DNA from: Antitrichia curtipendula
Taxonomy: Eukaryota > Streptophyta > Bryopsida > Hypnales > Leucodontaceae
Reading direction: 5' to 3'
DNA length: 64,000 nt
NCBI GenBank assembly: GCA_951230915.1
Contig: OX579637.1
Location: 28,458,001 to 28,522,000 of the forward strand
The position numbers and the translations under genes were made by a program. Below are positions 32,208 through 42,616 of the stretch, piece after piece (the first letter of the stretch is position 1; each line of letters starts with the position of its first letter). Below the pieces are notes generated by a model, which saw only the letters and a program-made list of their open reading frames with translations, was not told the DNA's origin and did not search any database.

Positions 32208-33218
32208 CTGCAGGTGCATCTAGATTGGCCAGTGGAGCACTCTCTTCATCTACGTTCGCAGTGGTGTGCTCCTGGACCGCAAAGACATCAGGAATAGAAA
32301 TTCCTGTAGGCTGGCAACCAGCAACCTCGTCACGTACTTCCACAATGTCCGCCATCTCTGCAGGTGGTGTTGGTGTCTCAAGACCAACAAATTGTGGAGG
32401 TGGCGGCGGTGGAACCACAAATTCTCCAGTCGGAAATGCAGGCGCAAGAGCGGGAGGTGCATTCATAGTGGGCACAGAGGGCTCCAAGATTAAACTTGAG
32501 GATCCACTGTTGTTAGATCCTCCTGTTGGACCGTCGACGAGTAGCTGCTATCCCACAGCAGCTGGTTGCAAAGACGCCAGTGGTTGGATGGCACCTACAT
32601 GGTGCATGATGGCCTAAATTGGTTTGCAGATTGCTGTTGTTGCACCAGGAACATCTTCTGCAACTCCTCCATTTGCCTTGCATTCTTCGCAAACATTTCC
32701 ATGTTTGACCTGCGATCATCAATCATGTCCCTCCTGAGCTGGTTAATCTCGGCTTCTCTGACGTCGTCCTTCTCATTTCTCCTCCTCTTCTTCTTCTCTT
32801 GCGCTATGGGCGAGGGCGACGGTTGGGTCCCCACGAGCTGACCTAATGATGCCAACAACCCCCGGATGCTTTGTGAAGCCAAAATCGTAGGCGTTGTTTG
32901 CTCAGTGGGTACGTCATCATCGTCGACATTGTTGTTCATCTCGTGCTCACTGTCTGTTGAGATGTCTACACTCTCGTTTGCTGCAGGCTGCAACTGTCTA
33001 GCTGGTGTCTAACTTGCTTCTCCCACCGCCTTCCCCTTCCTTTTTGACAGTGACGGTGTCCCAGATCTCTAAGGTCTCCTTAGATACTTGAACTCATCAA
33101 CAAAATAGTCGGAAGGTAGAAAATCATTCTTGTCCAAAATTTTGGCTGCTTTTGCAATTCTTGTCCAATCGTCGGATTCGTTCGAGTCATCCACCACAAA
33201 AACATTGAGTCCAATCAT
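32208..33218 (-). pseudogene. Acidic, coiled-coil and Pro-rich middle segment of the copy 2 gene
   Basis: The exon begins after a TTTTAG acceptor at 33218, in the same frame as the previous exon (MIGLNVFVVDDSNESDDW). It continues through SDYFVDEFKYLRRP, a Lys/Arg patch (KKKRRRNEKDD), a coiled coil (EINQLRRDMIDDRRSNMEMF) and a Gln run (VQQQQS). A one-base shift near 32615 leads into a Pro/Ala-rich tail (VVPPPPPPQFVGLETPTPP) that ends at the CAG/GTTAAT donor after 32208. TAG stops lie at 33069-33071, 33009-33011, 32614-32616 and 32548-32550. It looks like a flexible linker region between the ParB-like and NIF-like parts. Plus-strand ORFs here are shadows. Confidence 0.55.
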
Positions 33219-33261
33219 CTAAAAGACGCACACATGTTCAATGACATGGAAAAGAATCAAT

Positions 33262-33322
33262 TTAGATCGGATCGAGCTAAACAACATTCCCAAATGACAC
33301 ATATTAGATCAACTCAACCTTA
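33262..33322. repeat. Two P2 palindromes in the 33219-33371 intron
   Basis: TTTAGATCGGATCGAGCTAAA at about 33261-33280 and a diverged TAGATCAACTCAACCTTA at 33304-33321. The intron is defined by GTAAGT and TTTTAG and joins two same-frame exons. Confidence 0.7.
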
Positions 33323-33371
33323 TTGGCAACTGATTTTATGCTCAATCTATATGAGCATGCGATGTACTTAC

Positions 33372-36318
33372 CATTGCAGCGCATGTAAATTTCAAGCCTA
33401 CGCAGAAGGACAGAAAGTTCGTCCCAGAAATGCAGAATTTTCTCAAAATTCGGAGGTAGAACTCCATCCGCAGCTCTAAATTGTTGATTCTGAATTCGAG
33501 TTCATTGTATTGACGCGGCTTTGTGTATGTATCCGTATTAGGAGCGTCATACGATGCTCTGAGGTCGACATAATTTCTGTTTCTAGGGCTTTGAAGGAAT
33601 GTCAGATAAACTTTCTCGACCGCCTTCTTATTGGTGACGGAGTAATCGCCCATCCTCTCCTGACTCACTAGCATGTAGTCCAAGAAAGTCATCTTTTATT
33701 CCTTCAGTACATCATTTGACTCGATGTAGTGGAGAAGCTGCGTGTGCTCCGTCAGATCAGATGCTATTAGCAGCCAGTTCCGGACGTCCTCGAGGTGTGG
33801 ATGACCTTTCTCTTGGAATGATCTCATGGCAGCTATGAAGAACGGGTTGGCTGGCGTACACTTCTCCTTGTTTAGAACAATAGGAGTGTATCTCATGTCC
33901 CATATGCCAAACATGATGTCCTTCACATGGTCAGCAGTCATCGCTCCCTTTGGCCAGTCCTGGTACTCTTCCGATTTGATGTCATACGGTTGATAGTGAG
34001 CAATAGACATCAATGGGACAAAGTTATTCATGTGTTCAAGAAACACCTTGAAGAATTGGGCCGCGTACGTTGACATTTCCTCCGCGGATTTGTTCTTCGC
34101 TCTCAACTGCTTGGCTTCTACCCACTAATCGTCTCCAGGTTGTTCAAGAAGAACGTTCATCGTGGCACTTGTGAAGTTTCAACTTTTCTTGAATTGCCTC
34201 CACTTCTCCACGTTCAACTCGTCCATGGAATTCATTAGTCCCAGGGTCGAGTCCACGAGGTGCAGTTCCCTCTTCACAAGGTATTTTCGCTTCCGGCGCT
34301 CGACCCACTCCTTGTATGTGTAGCAGCTTTCGAGCACACCCGTGATGAGTTTTATTGTCACCTTCGGATACTTCTTGTTCTTCCTTCCTAGCTCCTGATG
34401 CAGGATGTGCTTGGCCAACTTCATCAGATCATACAACGAGAGGTTGCCAAGCCACTTGAAGATTTCGTGGGTCAAGTTCCTGTTCTCTGGCTTCCAACTT
34501 GGTTTCACGTTGAGCTTCATGCGGGTGTCTGGGTCCAAAAGCTCCCCGTGCGCTGCGCTCAAAATCACTTCACTCTAGAGGTTGAAAACTTCATCAGGAG
34601 CGGTTATAATCTTGAGCTCGTTCACAATCTTAAGCTTTTCCTCCGCGTCCTTGCCTTTTGCTGCCTTCTGGGCCTTCACAACATCAAGCATAGCGAAGCG
34701 CTTATACATTGCCAAGGAGAATTCCTGAACGATCAAGAAGCATTACAGATGAGTTAGTAGGCATGATTCAGGTCGAGTCGACCAAAATTGTACTCCAACA
34801 TTGTTTGAGTGATACAGATAGATTATGCTTTAGAAGTTCAGGTCAAGCCGATCTGATTTACATACCTTGAGCATTGTCTTGTTCAGTTTGTTGTCCGCGT
34901 TCCGCCTGGCGTTGGACTTCTTTCCAACGGGTGCAGCTTCTTTGGAATTTCTAGGTCTCCCCATGATTTCCCATACTTTCCTCGCTCTGAGGATGTTAGT
35001 GGACCACGACGGCTTCATGGCAACGAAGTGGTTCACTCGATTGTAGTACGCGGAGATGGCACGGAGCTTTTCACCATCTGATGACCAAAAGACGTAGCAC
35101 TCCCACTGTCGGAAGTGCTTTACAATTTCTTCGTCTAGTCCTTTTGCTACCATTAGCTTGCTTGCAGTTACACTATGCTGGCCGTTTATAATGAAGAACT
35201 TCTTGTCCTTCAGGAGTGGCCACTGTTCGGGTGTGGGTTTCTCAGTCTGATCTACGGACATGACACACAATGTCTGTTTTGTGGACTTGTCTGGCATCTC
35301 CTATAGAAAAGTCATGACGTCCTCGGCCAATCTTTGCTCGTGGCTGCGAATGTTTAGGTGTGCAGGTGCCTCACTGAGCTGATCGATGGGTATCGTTTTC
35401 TTCTCTTCTTTGTCGAAGACGTATGCGTCAGTGCAGTTTTTCTAGTAAGCCTTGTAAGCAGCCGTGGAAGCGTCGTAATCATGTTTCCGCTTCGAGTCAT
35501 ACGCCATAGGTATATCAGTAACCGCGGAGACAAAACTTTGTTCCCCAACTGCAGATGCGCTTGCATCCTTGTCATAGGGGATAATTTCTGACAACGATGC
35601 AAGATTGCTTTTCTTTCAGCTTGACAAGGTCGTAGCCGCTTGCATATTCTTTCTTGTCTCGCGGCTCTGTTGCGTTCCTGGAGTTTCCATTGACCCCTGC
35701 CTTTCTACTCCTCTCGGAGAATCGGTTGACACCGTCCTTGGGGTCATGTCTTTATGCTTGGCCTATAGTTTGGCTTTCAATACAGCAAAGTCGACAAAAA
35801 GAATCCTCAGCTTACTACACAAGCTCTTCCCAACCACAGTCCTCCCACTTAGCATTTTGAAGAAGCCTAGGTCAACTTTCTTCTCCAGTTCTGGTATCTC
35901 GGTTCTGTAGTCCGTTGGCTTGAGAGACCTGATGAAGTGTGAGACATTGAACTCTACCTTCAACAAGTCTAGGACCAACGTGAAGTAGTACTGGTCTTCC
36001 TCGGGTAATTATATCTGGGCCGTTTTGCAGTGAATTTTTATTATTGGCCCCAGATCGTGGACAATTTCCTTGATTTCTTTGTCATAGGAGATTGGGAAGT
36101 ACGGTTCGGTTTCCTTATATTTTACTGCGAAGCTTATAATGGTATCATGAATGGTTATAATTGAATGGTATCATATTTAGACTCCAGTACTGGACCCTAT
36201 TTGGATTCTGGAATTCCCATTACTCTCCTTCTTGGTTGAAGTCGTCACTGTCCTCTTCAACGTTGAAGTTTTTGCACCTTCTGTACAAGGCCTTGAGCTT
36301 GGGTATTTGGTCTTCCAT
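33372..36318 (-). pseudogene. ParB/Srx-like (NGQH-type) element gene, copy 2
   Basis: It starts near ATG 36318 (MEDQIPKLKALYRRC, after TTGCAG), with one frame shift near 36130, where a short duplication lies. It then keeps a single frame from about 36130 to 33372. A GTATGT...TTCAG intron (34725-34865) joins in phase and carries two P2 palindromes. The ParB/Srx-like core is KKFFIINGQHSVTASKLM near 35170, followed by ECYVFWSSDGEKL, YYNRVNHFVAMKPSWSTN and RARKVWEIMGRP. A second globular part follows (EFSLAMYKRFAML; HEIFKWLGNLSLYDLMKLA; GIWDMRYTPIVLNKEKC). Stops: TAA 36009, TAG 35763, TGA 35616, TAG 35442, TAG 35301, TAG 34575, TGA 34179, TAG 34125, TAA 33696. It ends at a GTAAGT donor leading to 33218. 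Only the NGQH motif supports the fold call; DNA binding is inferred. Confidence 0.6.
34768..34857. repeat. Two P2 palindromes in the 34725-34865 intron
   Basis: TCAGGTCGAGTCGACC at 34768-34783 and TCAGGTCAAGCCGATCTGA at 34839-34857. Together they occupy much of a 141-nt intron. Confidence 0.8.
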
Positions 36319-36351
36319 CCTGCAAAATGCGTTGAACTTGCACTTGTTAGA

Positions 36352-37080
36352 TTCAGGTCGAGTCGAGCTAATTTGCTACAGACCTGGTATTTGTGAGCAC
36401 CGTATAGCCTTGCTGGTTTTCTTTTGGTTCTTTTGGTGGTCGTTCATTACTCTAGTGTTTGGCTTGCTCGAATATATTTTTGGAGGAAGCACTTTAGGTC
36501 GACTCGATCTAAGCTACTATTTTTGATACTTATCTACTCGTTCATTCTGTTGCTGTCGGTCGTTTCATCTTACGTGTTTATTTTTGCTTCTTCTTTTGTT
36601 TTCTTCATTCTCTTGATCTGAGTTACTTTTTTTGTTGGACGTTAGTGAGGCTAGTGCTGCTGTTCTTTATTCGGGTTTAGTATAGTTCACTGTTGGTTGT
36701 GCAGGTCGATTCGACCTGAACAACATCGTTCAGGTTGGTTTTTTGGTGTCTTCGTCTATTTCATTTGTGCTTGGACGGGCTTTTAGATCGGGTCGACTTG
36801 AATATAGCTATCTGCTTAGTTTACGTGATGGTGTGTTCTTATATTTTATATTTAATATTCAGGTCGTCTCGACCTGATTCTGCAGGAAATATTAGCGTTT
36901 GGCTTAGTTATTGCGTGATTTGGTGGATTTTCTTTTGTCTACTTTGCGATTTTGAACTCTTATGCCTATTTAGGTCGGGTCGATCTGAATTATACTTCTA
37001 AATTTCTATTGTAATTTGTGGATTTGTTTGTTTTCAGACATCTCGACCTGAATTGTTGTCGACCTAAACTGCATTTGACC
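36352..37080. repeat. P2 palindrome cluster upstream of the copy 2 ParB-like gene
   Basis: Copies lie at about 36352-36372, 36494-36512, 36702-36720, 36783-36803, 36859-36879, 36970-36990 and 37034-37051, with half-sites to 37080. The region is T-rich on plus; the hydrophobic ORFs here are compositional. This position corresponds to the P1-rich divergent region of copy 1. Confidence 0.85.
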
Positions 37081-37137
37081 TGAAGTGTTTATGATTTCGG
37101 TTTTCCCTAATCCCTGCGCCCTATTTCCACAGCTTAT

Positions 37138-37200
37138 CGTATACCCTAGACCCTAAACCCTTAACTTGAAGTAGTCCTGAGCCCTGTACCCTAAGCGAAC
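37138..37200. repeat. Degenerate CCCTAAA telomere-like tract
   Basis: Irregular ACCCTA / CCCTAAAC units, interrupted. Interstitial plant-type telomere sequence, at the left edge of the 37.1-41.2 kb insertion. Confidence 0.55.
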
Positions 37201-38488
37201 AATACTAACGTCAACAGAATTTGGAAAATGCATATCCATACCTACACAAAGAAAGGTCCAAGGTAAGAATTCCCTCCAAAGCTTGCAAAGTCCTTTATCT
37301 GTCGTTGTAGAACTTGCAAATTCACAATGAATGCAAAATCAGTTCCCTTTTTTCGCAATTCAGCGTTGTTTGTATGGTATAGGAAAAGAACAACTCACCT
37401 GTGTGCCACCTTCATTGAAAGAGGAAAAACAATCTTCAGAAAACAAACTCTGAACAAGCCCCTGTGAACAAAATCATGAATCCATGGACTGTCAATTTAA
37501 TCAAATTCCAGGAGGTCCGCAAGTTTTAAGGGGTCCAAAAAAAAAAATTCACAAAGCAAAGACTATGCCAGAACCTGTGAACACAAACCTTCGCACCAAG
37601 AACACCCTACACCCAAAACTGAATGAAATCAAAACTGAGAATGCAATCTTCAAATCCAAAATTTGCACACACTCAAAATTCTACTGGAATTTACAACTAA
37701 AACTTGAACCCCTCAAACTTGAACACGCTCTATATCCAAGCACTACACATACAACACCGAAAAAACGACCCTCCTACGCTCTTCCAACGGCGGATCCTCC
37801 CGCGCTAGAATGCCGAATCCTCAACAAGTGTGCCCTCCCTCCCGCAAATTCGATGCACGCTGTCCCTCCTCCGTCGCAGTGGAAACCTGAGCAGGACGTT
37901 CAATCTCCGCTTCAATCTTCAATAACCTTCAACCTCGATTCTGTTTTGAGAGCATCCTGCAAAAATTGGTGGAAGAACACGCGATTTGGAAGCACCTTCA
38001 CACACGGAAGTCATCCGAAGTTGCACACGCAAAGGAAACCCAAAATCGACAGAAAAGCCAAAACACCAAACCCTAAGGATGTACACCCGTAGCCTATACC
38101 CGGGAGTTGAAATCCTTACCCGGCAGTCCCGTATAGGGTCTTCAAATTTTTTTTAAATAAAAATAAATAGCCTTAAACAAACAAAAAAATGCTTATACAA
38201 CCAAACAATGGTATGGACAATACTTTTAAGTTGAAGAAAACTTTACCAAATTTTTATTCATAGTAATTTACAATCTACAAAATCCAAGTAGAGGTCTAAA
38301 TTTACACCAAAATTCACACCAAACCATATACCAAAATCCGATGTTGAAATTCAGTGCTTATTATTTTATAAATCAAAAAAAAAAAAATGACTGCGGACCC
38401 AAAAATATTCATCATTCAATTACCATACAAGTGCTTTAAAACATCAAGGCCAAAGAAATATGAACATAATCATCAATAAATTACCATA

Positions 38489-38717
38489 CTTGCACACCCA
38501 ATGATACAATATCAAAAAATATATCGGTTTCCAAAAAAATATATCATTAAATTGCAGAAGTCCCGGAATTAAAAAAAAAATGTATCATTGAGTGTGCAAG
38601 TGCTTTGCATACCAAATGATACAATACCAAAGAAGTATCAATTTCCAAAAAAATATATCATTAAGTTGGACAAGTCCCGGAATCCAAAAAAATATGTATC
38701 ATTGGGTGTGCGAGTGC
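38489..38717. repeat. 115-bp tandem duplication with inverted ends
   Basis: ATGATACAAT at 38501 recurs at 38616, and the following 100 bp match closely (both include TATCATTAA and AAGTCCCGGAAT). ACTTGCACACCCAATGATAC at about 38489 is the reverse complement of 38582-38601 with one mismatch, so each unit is also a foldback. Confidence 0.75.
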
Positions 38718-39559
38718 TTTATCCATACCCAAGCCAAAACCATTACCCATACCCAATAAGACCTGGCCTACACCCGTCTAACCAAACCCTTATCCTATAG
38801 TCCCATATCTGGAAGGATCTAGCCGTTGAACATGGTTGATATCTGATAAGACGCTGACAATACCTATCAATATCACACCCTTGACCCTTGTACATGCGTT
38901 GCGTCTTCAAGGACTACTTTGAACACTTTATAAATGAAAGAGTGACCCAAATAATAAAGACTTTTTATTACCATGTGAATCTAGGCTTATGGAATACGCA
39001 ATGCACCTATCAAATTAAATAAAAGACATAAGAGTACTGACCATAATTATTCACAACAAAAAATCTATAACAAATAGATGCAGTAAGAAATATATAAGAA
39101 GATTCATATCATTCATTTCCCTTTCCGGTTGAAGTCAATGATTACTACCCAATCTTATACCCTAAAATTTATGCATACGCTTGTTTTTTTATAGCATGTC
39201 TTTAACCCTTAAACAACAAATAGGTGACTAAGAAAATAATCCATTATCATCACCGTCGGAATCAATCATTGGATTAAAGAATATGAGATGCACTTTTCAA
39301 AAGTGAAGTAGTTGTATAGAATTTACTCAATTTAGAACCAGAGGTTCGATTCATGGAATTTTTGCAGTATGCACTACAGAACACGTTCTATGTTATGCAT
39401 TTCACCATGACTTTTCATTATGGGTTAAAAATTGCAAATGCTGAAAGAACTAAAAAACTAATATATAAAAATTATAAAGAAGATTCCAAAAATATTAATT
39501 GATAACTTCAAAAAATATTCTATGAACTCAAAATCTTTGATCTGTTTCCAACTTATGCA

Positions 39560-40650
39560 ATCCATTTTTTCTTCACTTCCACATACAAATTTCATGAATT
39601 TAGAGTAAAAATGCAAATGAGGGTACGAATTTATAGTTTATGAAATTTGTAGGGTCATGTACAATTATAAGTATCTTATGTGCAAAAGAAAAAAAATAGA
39701 CCCAACCACGTCCTACACTTTAGGGTTTTCAAGTGCAAGTTCATGGAATTTTGACGTGAAACCATGGAAGAAAGAATTGTGTAAGTTGCAAATGCGGTTA
39801 AGATTTGTAGTTCCTGAAGTATTTAGGTTCATGCACATTTTGGGGTACCTTATGTGCAAAAGAAAATATAAATTGGATATGGTGATTAATGGGCCCAACC
39901 TCTACATTCATGGAATTTTGACGTAAAACTATGGAAGAAAGAATTGTGTAATTCTTAAGGCTTCACAAATACGTGATTTAAATAACTTCATGAATTTAGA
40001 GTCCTAGGATCTCAAAGTACCTGGTGGGTTATAATTTCATATTTGTTCATGCCATTCCCAAAGTAACATGAATATGATCAAACAAATTTTCATGAATGAA
40101 AAGTCTTTACCCTATTTGCAACTTCTACAATTTCTTTTTCCATACTTTCATGTGTGAATTTCGTAGGTTTACAATTGTGGGCCCCAAAATACATGCTCTT
40201 ATTTTTTAATTCACTTACAACATTCTTAATATGAGCATATTCCATTCAAGTTTAATGAATTAAGAATCTTTGCCCCATTCTCAACTCTCACAAAAGAAAA
40301 ATTCACAGTTCCACGTGTGAATTTCAGGGGTTTACACTTGCTTGTAGGCCTCAAAGTACCTATTCCTAAATTTTTTATTTGCGCAAAGCATTTCCAAAGT
40401 AACATGAGAGTGATCAAACATACTTTCATGAATTCTAAGTCTTTACTTTATTTGGAACTTCTATTTTTCTTTTTAAACTTTCACGTGTGAATTTCACGAA
40501 TATTGAAGACTCCAAAGTCTAGAAGTACGTTGTTTGAATAATTTTTTTCACTTATAGCATTCTCACAAACAAGCACGATTCATAAAATTTCATAAATAAT
40601 AAACCGTTCCTCAATTTGTAGTTTCTGCAAAAAAAATTTTACAATTAATC
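39560..40650. repeat. Satellite-like array, about 165-178-bp unit
   Basis: CTTTCATGTGTGAATTTC-like phrases recur near 40146, 40314 and 40482 (spacing 168). Phrases ATGGAATTTTGACGT (39744, 39910) and TTATGTGCAAAAGAAAA (39674, 39850) show closer copies 166-178 bp apart. The unit is degenerate and apparently unrelated to the 27-kb array. Confidence 0.65.
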
Positions 40651-40729
40651 ACAAAACATTTACTAAATGAAATTATAAATACTTGTAGGATCCAATAACT
40701 GAAAGAAATTCATTTTGGTTGTACAGAAG

Positions 40730-41000
40730 ACACTAAATCCTAAACCCTAAATCCTAAAATTTTCAAAAAAACCCTGACTTGTATCCTAAATTCTATATCC
40801 TAACGTTTTTAAAAATGTCCAAATCCTAAACCCTAAATCCTAAACCCTATACCCTAACGTTTAAAAGATCTCAAAACCCTATACCCTATACATTAAATCC
40901 CATACCATAACGTTTATAAAAATCTCCAAATCCAGAACTCTAAATCCTATATCCTATTGTTTCATAAAATATCCAAACCCTAAACCCTAAAGTTTGCAGA
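40730..41000. repeat. Degenerate CCCTAAA / CCTAAATC telomere-like tract
   Basis: Many CCCTAAA and TCCTAAA units, mutated and spaced by A/T runs over about 270 bp. Confidence 0.65.
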
Positions 41001-41237
41001 AAAATGAAGGAATGAAAAATTAAGAAAATCACAGTTCGAAGGTGGGGCCGAGCGAGGGGGTCAGTTCACTTGGGCCCTCCGGAAGGCCATTCTTACATTT
41101 GATTCTGGTGGAAGAACTTTAAATAAGAATTAAATATTCAACCCCCCTCCCTTTACGCCGTATTGTGTTTGTGTGACATTAATTTATAGAAATCAAATCT
41201 ACCAAAGCACATAGCTTACTAAATTCAGTGTTCTACA

Positions 41238-41863
41238 TTAATGGCAGCAGCTGTCTATGCGTTGGATACCGCGAATAGTAGGGTACGCATCCAAGTCCAA
41301 GTCCATGCCTGCGACTTTATGCATGACGTGTGTGTTTTCAAAAATTCTGTACTGTGCTTCCCGCGTTCCTATCCCCACCAAGAAATTCTTGGATGTGGCC
41401 TGTGTTTGGGTTAGGACTTTATCTTTCACATTCGCTAGACTCTGCACCTCCTAGCAAAAGCTATCTTTGTTCATTGTCACTTGTTTCAGCGTTGTTATTG
41501 AGAGTCATTTGAGTATTGTGCGTGCAGGCTGTTTGGTTATTCAGAAGTTCAATGAACAGGCGCTTGGACTCTCAGTACGTCTTTGACGACTCCATAGCTG
41601 TTTCCTAAGATTTCCATTCCATCAATGACTGTCATAAAGAGAAGGATGTATACTTGAAATTGTGCGCATGATATGTTTAGCGTAGTAGATCGATGCTCTT
41701 GTGTTGCGTGGAGATGGTCGTTAGTGATTGCATTAGATTGACTGAATGTGTCGTGAAGCATTGAAGCAATCTTTATGAATGAGGTCCCAATATTACCGCC
41801 GTAAAATACGGAATAGGAAATAAGTGCTTCAAAAACCAATACCTCCGTAAAGCCCGGAGACAT
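41238..41863 (-). pseudogene. Two exon-like pieces upstream of the copy 2 ParB-like gene
   Basis: Open stretches at 41863-41549 (ASMLHDTFSQSNAITNDHLH) and 41447-41238 (KDKVLTQTQATSKNFLVGIG, FENTHVMHKVAGMDLDLDAY) look protein-like, lie on the same strand as the ParB-like gene and sit between it and the divergent DUF7869-type gene. They may be 5' exons cut off by the 37.1-41.2 kb insertion, or another gene. No family recognised. Confidence 0.35.
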
Positions 41864-42537
41864 TTAGGTCAAAGCGACCTGAATGCTAAACATGATAATG
41901 TATTCCTTCAATTTATGATCCAAACAGGGGTATTGCATTTTCAGGTCGGTTCGACCTAAATGGATCTGAATATTATACTATTGGAATAAGAAGCTTACCT
42001 CATCAGTTTAGGTTGGTTTGATCTGAAACTGGTGAAATTAAGTTTCATTATCCCTCGAGTGGATCGTCTAGAGTTTTGTTGTTTTTGCGTACTATGTTGT
42101 CTGTAATCAATATTAGGTCAACTCAACCTAAATGGTTTATATTAAATTTAAGTCATTCATTTGAACTCCATCATACTTGTGGCATTCGTTGCTAGGAATT
42201 TATGTATAATGAGCTTATGATTATCATTCGCTGGAGTTGAATTCAGAGTCAGTGATGCACTTAATTTAGGTCGACTCGACCTGATGGTCAAACTACAAAG
42301 GTCTGCGAAAGTCTTAGTCCTGTCTTGTTATCGAGAATATTAGTCCAAAAATTCAGTTCGCTTTTGGGTAATATCATTCAAGCCGAGTCGATCTGAGTAG
42401 CAGTGATGAAGGTGGATTTACTAATTACTTATACAATCCTTCACTGTAATACATATGCACTTTACTGGTCACAAATATGATATTTTCCTTCTCCAAGATA
42501 GTTGCATTTTTTGACCGTTAAGGTCAAGTCGACCTTA
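41863..42537. repeat. P2 palindrome cluster upstream of the DUF7869-type gene, copy 2
   Basis: Copies lie at about 41863-41884, 41940-41961, 42006-42027, 42113-42133, 42266-42284, 42378-42397 and 42519-42537. The copy at 42113 has both CpG sites changed to CpA while the palindrome is largely kept. Confidence 0.85.
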
Positions 42538-42616
42538 CATTTGACTTATCAGTTTAATATCTTTTTTTTGATTATGTTGACTTACCACCTACAGTATTGG
42601 TATATGCCCAGAAGCA

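Larger units (their letters stand above)
37201..41230. other. Repeat-rich insertion between the two halves of copy 2
   Basis: It lacks P2 palindromes altogether, although they crowd both sides (last at 37.08 kb, next at 41.86 kb). It contains a 202-codon plus-strand ORF (37484-38092) of Lys/Pro/Thr-rich composition without motif, an inverted/tandem repeat, a satellite-like array and a second telomere-like tract. The ORF lies where the leader of the minus-strand gene could be and is probably not coding. Confidence 0.5.

Noticed and set aside
32225..32841. Plus-strand ORFs (Gly/Ser/Thr-rich)
   Set aside because: Antisense to the Pro-rich and coiled-coil segment, which continues adjacent exons on minus.
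36161..37001. Series of hydrophobic plus-strand ORFs suggesting membrane proteins
   Set aside because: T-rich sequence upstream of a minus-strand gene and studded with P2 palindromes; the hydrophobicity follows from composition.
37484..38092. 202-codon ORF as a real gene
   Set aside because: Lys/Pro/Thr-rich composition without motif, in a repeat-rich insertion and possibly opposite the leader of a minus-strand gene.
40730..41000. True telomere end
   Set aside because: The units are strongly degenerate and flanked by ordinary sequence on both sides; an interstitial remnant.
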